This document shows positions 47,901 through 58,249 of a stretch of 64,000 nt of DNA, one piece after another. The translations under genes and the position numbers were made by a program. How positions within the stretch are numbered: position 1 is the stretch's first letter; each line of letters opens with the position of its first letter. Below the pieces are notes generated by a model. The model did not search any database and was not told where the DNA came from. It saw only the letters and a program-made list of their open reading frames with translations. The DNA is taken from assembly GCA_036936605.1 (NCBI GenBank), contig JAUPFV010000003.1:106277278-106341277 (forward strand), read 5' to 3'. The DNA comes from Limnanthes douglasii subsp. nivea. Lineage: Eukaryota; Streptophyta; Magnoliopsida; Brassicales; Limnanthaceae.

Positions 47901-49048
47901 AACCAACTCTCCCCAGATTTAATTCTATCAATTCTATTTTTCTTAGTTCTTTTCTTCACAAAACTATGGTATGCAGCAGTGTTTCTATCTGAATCCCTCA
48001 ACCAATCAGTATGAGCCTTCTGTTTCCAATACAATTCCTCCCTGTCCAGCAAAATCAAGTGGTGTTGTCTAGCCTTTTCTAAAGCCAATTTATTAGCATC
48101 ATTGACATTATTAAGCAGCAAAGACTCCTTACTAATCATACTCTCTTCAGATAGTTTAAGAGCATCAAAAATATTACCAAAAACTTCCTTGTTCCATCTT
48201 TTCAACTCCACCTTCAAATGCTGTTGCTTAAGCCAAAAAGCCATAATAGGATTACTAGTCTCAACAGCTGCCTCAAAATTAGTCCAAGTATCCTCAACCA
48301 TCTTTAAGAAATGAGAATGGGTAGCCCACATGTTAAGGAATTTAAAAGAGGGCTTTGATCTTTCCAAATTAGAAGTAACCTTAATCAAAATAGGACAATG
48401 GTCTGAACAACTTTTAGCCATGTGAGAGACTGATGTAGAATCAAAGTAATCTAGCCATGCTGTATTATACAACACACGATCCAACCTCCTCCACTTGTGA
48501 CCATTAGACCATGTATAAGGACAACCTGTAAAGCCAGCATCGATCAAGTTACAATCCATAATACAACCATTAAACTCATCCATACCTTTCTGATTAATTG
48601 TCAAACAATCAATCTGCTCCTGAAGGTTAGAAATAATGTTGAAGTCCCCAAACAAAATCCATTCTTGTGAGTTTACATTCAAGGCACGAATCTCCTCCCA
48701 AAGAACAGACCTTAAACGAGTCTTGCATTTAGCATAAATAATTGAAACACCAAAGGTTTTATTCAAAGTTGGATGATTAACATTAAGATGCAGTAATTGC
48801 TCACTATCAAACATTACATCAACCCTATAAGACTGATGCCAGAAAACCCAAATCTTGTTACTCAAATTACAACAATAACCAGTCAGCTTCAATTTCTTAG
48901 CCAGCCACTCCATCTTATCAGCATTAACAAACGGCTCTTGAAGAGCCACAAAACTAACTTTTAACGAAACAACCATAGATTTCAACCGTTGAATAGTTCT
49001 TTTATTTGCAATGCCTCTTGCATTCCAGCTCAAAATCGAAATAGTCAT
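44924..49048 (-). CDS. LINE ORF2: endonuclease-reverse transcriptase-RNase H polyprotein
   Basis: Taken from the ATG at 49048 (protein start MTISILSWNARGI, 1374 residues); the frame is open 24 codons further upstream, but that part overlaps ORF1. Order: APE-type endonuclease (about 1-225; SWNARG, FGDFN, GCPYTWSN, SDHCPI), which nicks the target. Reverse transcriptase (about 490-755; FRPISL, KTDMVKAFD, LRQGDPLSP, catalytic FADD near 683-686) copies the RNA at the nick. A zf-RVT-like Cys/His region follows (about 1010-1090; CINCDSVESTHHAMVQC). A C-terminal RNase H (from about 1205; INIDGA, AECRAL, VEIDSA, GADWIA) shows all four acidic residues expected. No internal stop. RNase H at the C-terminus is characteristic of one group of plant L1 elements. 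Confidence 0.96.
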   Translation of the reverse strand: MTISILSWNARGIANKRTIQRLKSMVVSLKVSFVALQEPFVNADKMEWLAKKLKLTGYCCNLSNKIWVFWHQSYRVDVMFDSEQLLHLNVNHPTLNKTFGVSIIYAKCKTRLRSVLWEEIRALNVNSQEWILFGDFNIISNLQEQIDCLTINQKGMDEFNGCIMDCNLIDAGFTGCPYTWSNGHKWRRLDRVLYNTAWLDYFDSTSVSHMAKSCSDHCPILIKVTSNLERSKPSFKFLNMWATHSHFLKMVEDTWTNFEAAVETSNPIMAFWLKQQHLKVELKRWNKEVFGNIFDALKLSEESMISKESLLLNNVNDANKLALEKARQHHLILLDREELYWKQKAHTDWLRDSDRNTAAYHSFVKKRTKKNRIDRIKSGESWLNDKKEIGDSAVEFFKDLLSPTTNVVLEGDLWNVIPSLVSDEDCNGLIKVPEDIEIHGVVKSLRSESASRPDGFNAVFYKTCWSIVGNDFCKAIKGFFQGYRLPRGVKATVICLIPKIENPNKWKYFRPISLTTVFSRILGKLIKNRLANLLPKLISDEQGGFVKGRNIQESILLVQELCFDIDSNRKNGNVIVKTDMVKAFDKLNHSFLLNVLKAFGFNASVVGMVHNCIKDVYSSVLVNGEVTGFFPNSQGLRQGDPLSPSLFILAEEYLIRCIKKKANEQSMVNYKTRSEVKISCLAFADDFMVFTSADATSMEAIKSILDHYQAISGQQINNTKSKLIVSKKIGFQKIRVIEDIWKFNHMCLPFSYLGTTISNNTRVSNYEAIICKVRSRILDWDKLHLSFVGRLMLIQSVLMAFPDYFLQHTLLPVSIICRLEILFSKFLWGCKDDKTSISWAKWGRLCKPCKEGGLNVNKLKDIQHAFAIKNWFNFRRQNSLWARFMLSIYCRDDIHSVLAISPYRRSKTWAAIIKVRDETEDLMFWLPGHGHLSFWYEKWCSDKPLIKVTNDSDRRTLWRSANDKIVDFWLNGSWDLNRLQTLVTSTDIDKIKNVTLSNKQDALLWSLSQDGAFSTRDALTYIRDKGNVTRLYDKTWNSVSPRKCSFLLWRVLHNWIPTDEVMQRRQFQLVSKCINCDSVESTHHAMVQCQQALIVWRHFGDIFKVQIQPFMTISHVVMKWYWSAQKDCDIFTILPAIITWCIWSARNKKKMQGIMTDSTTIIRHVLFILTSLDRSKILKRKHWGRFTREALILGCINQVNAGFKPIHLKWKNPKQGRYKINIDGACTLNGESAGGVLIRDSSGKIVVGMGWIFGKSSPLIAECRALFEGLKLCNRLQLKQVDVEIDSAVLVNLLIFGNTPWYLDPMLNCCRKLLCSEMIVNQIFREQNLGADWIAKHVLERNSDLEFDGSSAPLKLKAIAHLESVNLGYLRLRN

Positions 49049-50496
49049 GTGGTAGAAGTAGATTTCTGGGCCTTTTTCATCTTCAAAATCTTTGAAGACA
49101 CAGGGCCTTTCGTATTCCAAACATTCATTAACTTTTTGGACCTTTTAGGATCCTGCTTCTTCTGTTTGACTTGAAGAGAACTCCCTTTCAAAGGAGAAGT
49201 CTCAAGACTCCCAGCATGAACTGGAGAATCATGTATTTCTTCATTAAAAGTTTCAAACATACCTTTCTTTTCCAAAGTTTTCAAAGCATCGATCAGTTCA
49301 TCTTCATTGACTAAATCAACCGAATCTTCCTCAACCAGAATATGTTGAACATAATCTTTATTCACAATATCAAAAGAATCCACCTGTTGAACATTTCTAA
49401 CATCTTCATCTTGAACAGAAAGCTCTTTATTAACAATGAAAGATTTTAAAACTCTCCCACCCACACCATTCTTATCACCAGAACCAACTATATTCTTGTC
49501 ACCATCATAAATCTCCTGATTCTGTTTTAAAGAGCAAGAAACCTGATCAGAGATCTTAGAATCATCCTTCATGGGCATAATATTTTCAGAATCCCCATCT
49601 TGAGCCAACAACCATTTCTTACATTTATCAATGGAGTGCCCAATATGCGCACAATGATTACAGTAGACAGGAATTTTATCATAAACCAGATGAATCAAAT
49701 AACTCTCAGATTCCCCAAAGTTAACCTGAACCTTATTAACCAACGGTTTGGAAACATCAATTTCAATCCAAGCTCTGCAGCAATTCTGTTGAACACGATT
49801 GATCGAAGGTACCCATACCTTAAGAGGAGTTCCTAAAATCTTTGCTATTTCTGAGATCGTAGATCTGTTAAACAAAAACTCCTGTAAATTCGGAAAAGAA
49901 ACCCACACCGATGTTAATGGAGACTCTAAATTCGGATCGAAACCAGGCGTCCACTTCAAGAGTCGCATTGTTTTCTCTCCCAAGATCCAAACGCTCTTAG
50001 ACCAGAGTCTCATTAGATCATCTAACTCAGTAAATTCAATGAAAATGTGTCTGAAATCCCAGACAGAGAGACTGAAAGAACCTTTGAAACGAAACAGAGT
50101 CAAAAATTTCCGCAGACTAGCCATAGATGGCTTCCCAGAAGCAAACTTAGCCACCAAAGTATGCTTAGAAATCTTCATCAACTTTTCTTTATCCTCAACC
50201 TTAAACGTTATAACAGGGCAGTCGCTAGACCGAGTAACAGAAACATCAGCATGAACAAACTCTGCTTTCTTTGGTTTCAACATATCAGCGTATGAACCTT
50301 TATTAATCAACGAAGTATCAGAAATCTTATCTTTATCCAACTCCTCAAAAACTGGATTTAAAATAACATTACACTCAACAGCTTTTCCCTCACCATCAGT
50401 TCTTCTATCTTCGACAAACTTTCCATCTGATCTTGATTCCATTGTATTCCTAAGTATAGGAAATTCTTCATGCGAGATATTGATACTTTTACTCAT
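49045..50496 (-). CDS. LINE ORF1: RNA-binding gag-like protein with CCHC knuckle
   Basis: 483 residues, open throughout. Residues about 95-240 have the layout of the plant DUF4283 gag-like domain (LRKFLTLFRFKGSFSLSVWD, IFIEFTE, LKWTPGFDP, SVWVSFPNL, GTPLKVW). A zinc knuckle CNHCAHIGHSIDKC at about 279-292 fits C-x2-C-x4-H-x4-C. The C-terminal third is charged and probably unstructured. It likely coats LINE RNA in the ribonucleoprotein. The stop codon TGA overlaps the ORF2 start codon as ATGA. Start: ATG at 50496; a later in-frame Met (residue 19) is possible. Confidence 0.93.
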   Translation of the reverse strand: MSKSINISHEEFPILRNTMESRSDGKFVEDRRTDGEGKAVECNVILNPVFEELDKDKISDTSLINKGSYADMLKPKKAEFVHADVSVTRSSDCPVITFKVEDKEKLMKISKHTLVAKFASGKPSMASLRKFLTLFRFKGSFSLSVWDFRHIFIEFTELDDLMRLWSKSVWILGEKTMRLLKWTPGFDPNLESPLTSVWVSFPNLQEFLFNRSTISEIAKILGTPLKVWVPSINRVQQNCCRAWIEIDVSKPLVNKVQVNFGESESYLIHLVYDKIPVYCNHCAHIGHSIDKCKKWLLAQDGDSENIMPMKDDSKISDQVSCSLKQNQEIYDGDKNIVGSGDKNGVGGRVLKSFIVNKELSVQDEDVRNVQQVDSFDIVNKDYVQHILVEEDSVDLVNEDELIDALKTLEKKGMFETFNEEIHDSPVHAGSLETSPLKGSSLQVKQKKQDPKRSKKLMNVWNTKGPVSSKILKMKKAQKSTSTT

Positions 50497-50610
50497 TTTC
50501 CAATGGGAAAAGAAGAATCAAAAGAGAAGAATCAAAAAGAAAGGAAAATTTTTAGGCTCTGTTCTTGAAGAACAGAGTTTCTTGGAGCCATCTTCACCAG
50601 CCTCATCGTC

Positions 50611-50621
50611 ATGTAATTAGA
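50611..50621. repeat. LINE target-site duplication, 5' side
   Basis: ATGTAATTAGA, identical to 44743-44753. Confidence 0.95.
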
Positions 50622-52140
50622 TTAATTATATTAATATATTAATTAACAAATAATTAAATTAATAATTAAATATGGATTAAATTTATAAATAAATTACATT
50701 TATTAAGATGTATATATATATGTTAGTTAGAGTTTGCATGGAAGATATAGATAACAGATTCTTATACTATTTATCTAAAATCCGTTTACTATGTATCTAA
50801 AATCGGTCTGTCTGTCGTTTATGTGATTAAAATATACACAAAATCTAAACATATATTATATGTCTTTCTTTTTTTTCTAGTGTTTTTGTTTTTTTAGTGT
50901 TCTACAACATTAATGATTTGGAAGGCAAAACGTCTTGAAATGGAAACAATTTATTAGACTAATTGTTGCTAAAATGAGCCATCTAACAAGTAAGTAACAA
51001 TTTTGCTTTTATCCTAGTAAAAACGAAAATCACTAAAAGTCGATTCGTGATGTCGTAGAACTATTGAGCGATTCAATCGGTTCTATTAATTGACATCAGA
51101 GAAAATTATTTTTTAATATTTTGTAAAAGATGCATGATATTGGGATTCCGTTCTTTAAGAAAAAACATGTTATGATTGATTTATTCATAAAAACAAGATT
51201 AATGATTTTTTCCTAATTTAGAGTTTATTTGATTGTTGATTTTTTTACTAACTAGATTTTGTATCAAGTAAACGCTTGATTAAACGAATAAATTGGATAT
51301 GACCTGAATATTGCTAATCAGATGAGTAACCCCATTTATTACTGCCGACCGAGGACTGTTCGACGACATTCACTGTAACTAATAACACGCTGTCGCTGCT
51401 ACTTAACGTCACATCTCGCAGTAGTGAGCAACTGTGTTGTTGTCGTAATGACAACATGTGCACCGTTGGCTGGCTGCTCAGCCCACCGATAACACTGTTT
51501 CTTGGGCGTATGGCCTAATGATAACATGTTGGTTAGGCTGAACGGTCCAACGACAGTGACAACCACTAATATAAAAAATCCATCGTCACACGTTGAGTTT
51601 TTTCAAAACTGTTAAAATGTTAAGGTATTTCTTCAATTATATAATACGTTACCACCTCATTTGTGTTTAGACATGCTGATTTTTTTTGTATGTATTTATG
51701 GTGTAAATAAGTTAAGTGTTTAAATGTTTATGTGGATATGTATGGATAAAATTTTAGATTATAATAGGTGAATCATAAAATCAATTAGTTGACACAAATA
51801 AATATTAATTGATGGATTAAAGATTATAGGGTCTCGAAGGTTTAATAGATTGATTTAATTTCAAGTATTGCCAACCAAAGGAAGATCAATAATTGGAATG
51901 ATTAATCATTGAGTTTATTTTAATTAATGTAGGTGGAACCAAACCAAATGATGGTTTCACCGATAGTTTTGACAAAGTAAAATATTAGATTAATGATAAT
52001 TTTATCAAAAGTTATAATGTCTTAGTATGTTTGTCCAAATGTATCTTATTATCATTGTATGTTATGTTATATATGTATATACCACATTTAAGCACGTTAA
52101 AATGTTATATCTCAATTTGTGTGTGTGTCTTATGTGTTGT
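50622..52140. other. Intergenic DNA with a GC-richer patch
   Basis: Mostly AT-rich. At about 51345-51590 the base composition shifts clearly towards GC, with repeated words such as GACAACATGT / GATAACATGT and GTTGGCTGGCTGCTCAGCCCA. No open frame or terminal repeats found. The part after about 51640 may be the leader or LTR of the copia element that follows, but no primer site was seen. Confidence 0.45.
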
Positions 52141-54960
52141 GTGTCAAATGTCCAAACAAGATGCTATTGGTTATAATTTGGCGGGGAATAAAATTTGTAT
52201 GCTGGATGGGTCGAACCTCAACCAATGGAAGGAGGACATAGAGTTATTCCCAAAGTGTTATGACTATGGCCGAACACTGATGGTGTCTAAACTAACCCCT
52301 TACTGAGGCAAGTGGAAAACTAAGGATTTGGGGGAACCGGGAACAGTCTAGTCCATTATGCTTGGCACTCATGCGCCAACAGAGTCTACCTTCTTTCCAT
52401 GAAGCTATCCCAACATACATTACCATCTCTTATAAATTTCTCACGAAGGTTGAGAAAATCTCTGGTAAGAAGGAAAAAGTAGAAATGTTGCATTTGATGA
52501 GCGAGATTTCCACCAAAAAGTATAATGACAAATCTGCTACGAGTGAACATATTCTTGGGACGTTTATGGTGGCCATAAAATTAAGGGAAATCAAGGTAGA
52601 ACTCTCTAAAGAGTGTATGGTCGATTTTATCTTTCAGTCACTTCCTGTTAAGTTTAAGCATTTTCAGTCCACCTATAATTGCATCAGAGAAAAATAGACG
52701 ATCAATGACCTCATTGCACATGCTACACATGAGGAAAAAATACTAAAATAGGAGCAAGCTGAGGTAAGAGTGGTAAGCTCCAATGAGAGGGCAGGTTAGA
52801 AGGAAAAATTTGATGACAATGGACCAGGGTCTGGTCCCAGTAAGAAGAAACAAAAGAAAACAAATAAATGGCAATGTTTCTTCCACAAATAGTTAAGACA
52901 TATAAAAAAGAATATAAAAAACACCAAGCTTATACGAAAAACAAAGTTAATATCACAACTTTGATATGTTCAAAAATAAATATTATTCTGGCTGCAAAGA
53001 ATACTTAGTTGGTTGATACAACTACAACAACTCATGTGTGTATTTTCTTGCAGGGTATGCACAGCTGAAGGGAATTTATGCCAAGTATATGCACCTTATT
53101 TTTGAAGCAAGTGATTTCTTTCGATGTTTTAGACAATGATTGTTATTCTTGTATGCTTGAAAATAATCATTTAAGGTTTCCTTTAATGATATGGTTTTTG
53201 GTATTATTAGTTTAATAATTGATAATATAATTTATTTATTAGATACTGTTGACAATCAATACATAACCATGAATACACAAGTAATAAAAGATAACATTAA
53301 TAAAAAAAATATCTAAACTAGTAACACAAACACTTAGGTCATATATCCAAAGTTATGGTGAATAAGTTTATCATTGCAGGTTTATTAGGTCCCTTGAACT
53401 ATACAGACTTTGGTGCTTATATTCAATTTATCAAGGGAAAACAGACCAAAACTAAAAGGGTATGGGAAAATAGAGCTAAATAAATGTTGTAACTGATTAA
53501 TATCGATATCTATGGACTGTTTCCAAATGAACCATAGAATATGCCACAATATTTAATATCATTCATAGACAACTTATCTCATTTCGGGTACCTTTACCTC
53601 TTTCATGATAAGTCAGAGGACTTGAAAAATTCATAACTTTTAAGATCGAAGTTGAAAATAAATTAGTATGATCATCAGAAACGTTAGATGTGACAGTGTT
53701 GATGAATACTATGGAAAATATGACATATCGGGTAAACTATGTCAAGGACCTTTTGCAAGATACCTAGAGGAGTGTGGAATGATACCTCAGTATATAATGT
53801 CGGGATCACCCGACGCGAACGGTTTATCTGAGAGGTGTAACCGTACAGTAAAAGATATGACTAGAAGTATGATAAGTAACTTAACACTAAAAGATATACT
53901 TCTTCATTGGTTATGCCAAGTATTCAAAGGGTTATAATTTTTATGATCCTCCCTCTGGTATTATTTTATAAACGGGAACAATAAATTTCTTGAGAACAAT
54001 AAGTTTAGAGGGAATAATTCAAAAACAAATGTTCGTTTTGAGGAATAATCTATAAAGATTCATGAAAGTTCTAACAAATATATTTAAGTATTAGAAGATT
54101 TGACTTTATTACCAATCATTTCGGCCTCGTTTGAATAAGATAATACTCAAAGTAAAATTGATTTTCAACTTGAGGGTTTTAACAATGATACATATATGAT
54201 CCAATTAGAATAATAAGACACTCAATGTAATATCAATATTTTACAGGTAAAATAAACACATCGTCCACGAGGATCAAACTCTACCTCTTCAAGAAGCGCA
54301 ACAAGAAATAATAATATTCTTAAAAATATGCACGATAGAAAATAATAATGCTATACCTTCAGGCTGTATAGTATATATTAAAAAATCTGGTGTTGGAATT
54401 GCAAACGATCGTCTTACAAACAAGTCATGAAAAGCTCTAAATTTTAGATATGAATTAACGCTATGAAGGAAGAGTATAAATTGATGGAAGATAATATGAT
54501 ATGAGAACTTGTCCTATTGCATGAAGAGAAAAAGAAGTTTGGTTGTAAGTGAGTTTATAAAACCAAAAAAAAAAACTATATGGGTAATTTAGAAAGATAT
54601 AAATCACGACTTGTAGCGAAATGTTATATTGAGTGTAAAATAATTGATTTTAAAGAGACATTATCTCTGATATCAGCGAAGTAGTCATTTAGAACAAACA
54701 TGGAATTAGTTGCACACTTTAATCTTGAAGTTCATTAAATGAATGTAAAGACTATGTTTCTCAATGGTGATATTGAGAAAACTATCTATATGATGCAACC
54801 AGAACACTTTGAAATAATAACTTAAAGTCTATGGTATGCAAGCTTAAGAAATTCATTTATGGGTTCAAACAAGCTTCTCGTTAGTGGCATCATACGTTCA
54901 TTAAGATAATAGTCTATTTTGAATTTTAGGTCAACTCAGCTGAAAATTGTGTGTGATAGG
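52141..54960 (+). pseudogene. Copia D: gag, integrase and RT start, truncated
   Basis: Gag starts MSKQDAIGYNL with LDGSNLNQWKEDIELF, then KEFLxKVE-like and SYNCxxEK-like text (VKFKHFQSTYNCIREK at about 52640-52695). Integrase remains include YGLFPNEP, FIDNLSHFGYLYL, EYYGKYD, GPFARYLEECGMIPQY and NGLSERCNRTVKDMTRSMI (53500-53900). RT begins ERYKSRLVAK, MNVKTMFLNGDIEKTIYMMQ (54590-54800) and stops after SIYGLKQA-like text near 54860-54950, where T4 begins. It resembles the TNT1-type copia group. Many stops; dead. Confidence 0.82.
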
Positions 54961-55089
54961 ATAAAAAAAATATTCAAAGGTGGCTTTTTTGAGAGGGTTG
55001 AATTTCTTCGAGTGTCAATTTAGACCTAAGGAAAATACTACATTTTTACCTTTTAACTCAGCTATCCATGATCAAATTTGTTTAATACT

Positions 55090-55383
55090 TTGAGATTTAT
55101 CATTATATGTAAGATATATCAATAGATGATGGTACATGGGATTTTTTTTCTTTTGGGCTTAGCCCATAACCATAAACCTTCGGCCCATATGACACGACCT
55201 ATTCGGCTAATTAACTCAAAATCGGCCTATAAATGCTCTGAAGAACATCATTTAAGGGGTATAACTTTTATCTTTTTAAACATTAGATACAACAGCTCAA
55301 TTATCTCTCTACGCTCTACCTTGCACTTATTATACCATCACTAAATTACTTAAATACCTTCAAAACCAATTTAAACCACATCA
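55090..55383 (+). repeat. T4 5' LTR (right end supported, left end approximate)
   Basis: It ends ACCACATCA three bases before the primer site. GGCCTATAAATGCTC near 55229 is a likely TATA box with a pyrimidine-rich leader. The left edge is placed only between the last copia similarity (about 54960) and the TATA region. Confidence 0.6.
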
Positions 55384-55386
55384 GAT

Positions 55387-55404
55387 TGGCGACCATAGTG
55401 GAAG
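55387..55404 (+). promoter_or_regulatory. T4 primer binding site
   Basis: TGGCGACCATAGTGGAAG, 3 bp after the LTR end. TGGCGACC-type sites in Tat/Ogre elements are usually paired with tRNA-Arg; the exact tRNA is not checked here. Confidence 0.65.
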
Positions 55405-56174
55405 ATAAGTGCTCAGATAAAGAAATTCAAAACCTGACGTACAAAGTTTTCCTTCGAAGTTCTTTGAAACATGGATCATGAAATGAAAACAGACCTTCCT
55501 CTTGAGAATGAAGAGGTTAAAGTCGAAGAGGAACATGTACACATACCTCATATAAATAAGAACACATAAAGGCTTCTCATGCAAGAGGAATGAGATCAGT
55601 TGCACATAGAAATTGAGGTTTTGAGACCCGAGAGACAGGTTGATAAAAATCTAGAGAGAAAGATTCCGTCATAGTATCCAAGAATTGATGACCCATAAGA
55701 TAATCCCCAACATGATCCGAAGCGATGCTAGGACAACCATTCTTCAAAATATTACCCAAAGTCTATAAAATAGAATTAAATTGAATACTATTTCAGCGCT
55801 TCGTAATCTTGTGAGGGCTCTACAACAAAATAAGAAATCTCCTCATCCTCTTCGAGTAATGATAATTTTCGTAAGAAAAGAAAGGAAAGCTTTAGGCTAA
55901 AAACATTCGAATAAACACCACAAGACTAGCAAACAAGATTCTTGAAAGAAAATGAGTCAAAAAGGTAAAGGGAAAAAGAAATAATATTGGAGAAAGGTGA
56001 AAGGGTTAGCTGATCATAACATAGATCGCTTGTTGAGTAATCAATTTCCTGTTCAATATGAGCTTGTCATTTTTGCCACTTCTAATGATGATCACATGTT
56101 CATTCAAGGACATAATTGGAGGCAATGGCCTTTATCTTCAAAAATTCTATCTGGATATCAACCTAAGCGTTTTG

Positions 56175-57080
56175 ACATATAAAAGATGGAAAAATATGAT
56201 GGGAGCCAAGACCCTGATAACCATCTTGAGAAGTTTGAAGAATTTTATGATGAACTTTGATGATGATGATAAGCTATTATGTAGAGTTTTTTTCTCAAAC
56301 CTTCAAGGATAGCGCATTGGATTGGTATAACAAATTACCCCAGGGGTTAGTCAAGAACTTTAACATGTTTTGGATGGCCTTTTGATTTTTTTTGGTAAGC
56401 AAATAACTTAGCGGGAATGGTAATACTAGAATCCATTGTTGATAATACCCTAATGAATCTTTAAAATATTATTGTCAACGTTTTGTAAATACCAAAGATG
56501 GATTGGCAGACTGCTTCGAACAGGTAGCTATAGTTGCATTCAAACAAGGACTGTTAGCTGGTGAGTTAGATGATGTACTAACTCAAAAGAAAGCAATAAC
56601 TTGGGGTTGTTTGTTAAACCAAGTTGGAAAGCAAATCATATTGTAGAAAACTAATATATTATAACAGCCTCATCAATATAGAACTGCCCTTTTGACCCCT
56701 CTTTCGCAAGCAAGTAGCCAATCACAAGCTATAATTAGTAATGATCTGAGGGACTCTGGCCAGGGTTCTCATTGACCTAGATTAAACCAGTCCACTCAAG
56801 GGCAGCAATCTAGACTAAAAAAGACTTAGTGGGTTCAACCTAATTATTTTGCAGAACTAATTGAAAATGTTATGACCATTTATAACACGTCGAAGAATTT
56901 TGTGTAATTCCGTAGGCTCTCACCCATCCAGAATCCAAGGGAAAACCAAAACACACGATTATGTAAGTATCACAATGATGCATGCCAGGATACCAAGGAT
57001 TTTGTTACTTTGAAGCAAGAAATACAATCGTTAGTTGAAAATAAGAACCTGACTACCTTTGTTAAATCACAAGTGGTAAC
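56175..57080 (+). pseudogene. T4 gag
   Basis: Across frame changes: MEKYDGSQDPDNHLEKFEEF, LLCRVFSQTFKDSALDWYNK, GNTRIH-like, YYCQRFVNTKDGLADCFEQV, AFKQGLLAGELDDVLTQKK (56180-56600). This is the helical capsid core of Ty3 gag. A C-terminal CKYHNDACQDTKDFVTLK segment (about 56955-57010) follows. Stops are scattered. Confidence 0.8.
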
Positions 57081-57299
57081 AGACAAGTGGGTAATAGGTC
57101 ACAGCTAATCACGAGTGGGTGCATATAGTGGTGCTTGCTGTTCGAAGGCAAGACAAAAAAGCTACAAAACAGGAAAGTACAATGGTGATTATTGAGAAAT
57201 TTAATATGCATACATAATACTTGGATCCTCACCCAAATCGAGGCCGAGTGAATATGGTATCTAAAAATGGCGAGAGAGTCTCAAAATTTTGTTAATTCG

Positions 57300-57830
57300 T
57301 TGAGGCATTAACTATTTTTGGAGGAGATACAATGACAGCCCACTTAAGATGTTCCAAGAAAAGGCATGTGGTTAGCTTGACCACACAATTCGAAAGGAAA
57401 ATATCTTCTAATTTGTATCAGAATCCTTCTCCCTTAATAGGTTTTGCTAAAGATGATTTAAGGAATGTTGCTGGGACACATGAGGATGTTGCGGTAATAG
57501 GGAAATCTATTGAGGGAACATAAATCCGACAAATCCTGATTGACACTAGTAGCTCAGCTAACATCTTATTTTTTTTCCACCTACAAGGTAATAAAGAACC
57601 CATCTATTATTTTCCAATTAAATAGAACCATAATGGAGTGTATAAGAAGCTTTACTAATGTCATTGGGGAGTTCGAAGGAGAAATACTTAAGAAAATGGT
57701 ACGAGTTTTGTTTGTAATGGTAGACTGTTCGACCCCTTATAATTCTATTTTTGGAAGATCTTGGCTATCAAAGATGCATGGTGTTGTATCGATAGTTCAC
57801 CAATTGTTGAAATACGTTGTTGGATGACAA
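57300..57830 (+). pseudogene. T4 protease region
   Basis: Reads FAKDDLRNVAGTHEDVAVIG, then the active site region LIDTSSSANILF (DTG changed to DTS), then NSIFGRSWLSKMHGVVSIVH and LKYVVG. It corresponds block by block to the T3 protease. Confidence 0.8.
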
Positions 57831-58249
57831 GTAGGGATGGTTCAGAGCAGTCAAAATGTGGCGTTGTAGAATGCTATGTCACTGCTCTTTCTCCAAAGTC
57901 TTTGGAAAATATGAAAACTAAAAAGAAATAAAAATTACTAGAGTCCTCTTTGGATCCAAGAAATATCGATGATCTAAGAGAGACTTCTAGCGCAATTAAT
58001 ACTATTAAAAAGGTGGAAGAAAACAGTTTGGCACATTGGAAAAGTGTCAGAATTGGAACCAAATTACCACTAAACTGAAAGAAAAGTTTATGTCCTTCTT
58101 ATCGAAAAAATTGTATGTGTTTGCTTGGTGTAATGAAGATGTAACAGGTATACCAGCTATCATCACTTGTTAAGTTATCTGTGTGATCCGATACATTCCC
58201 GGTGATACAAAGAAGAAGGACTTTCTCTAAATAAAAATCCAAAACTATT

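Larger units (their letters stand above)
44754..50610 (-). mobile_element. Full-length L1-type LINE with RNase H domain
   Basis: The element is bounded by exact 11-bp copies of ATGTAATTAGA. On the minus strand it starts at 50610 with a short leader of about 115 bp, then ORF1, ORF2, a 3' region of about 150 bp, and an A-rich tail (complement of the T-run at 44755-44766) preceded by an AATAAAA word. Both ORFs are open from end to end. Variable target copies of 7-20 bp and an A tail are hallmarks of target-primed reverse transcription. The leader is short, so a little of the 5' end could be missing. Confidence 0.95.

Noticed and set aside
48976..49120. A longer ORF2 starting at 49120 (1398 codons)
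   Set aside because: The first 24 codons overlap ORF1 in another frame and have no endonuclease similarity. The conserved domain starts at the ATG at 49048.
45503..50295. Plus-strand open frames across the LINE
   Set aside because: They are antisense shadows of ORF1 and ORF2, with no recognisable domains.
18690..51640. A 19-bp identity (AAATGTTAAGGTATTTCTT) at about 18689 and 51616
   Set aside because: It does not extend on either side, and in such AT-rich DNA a match of this length can arise by chance.
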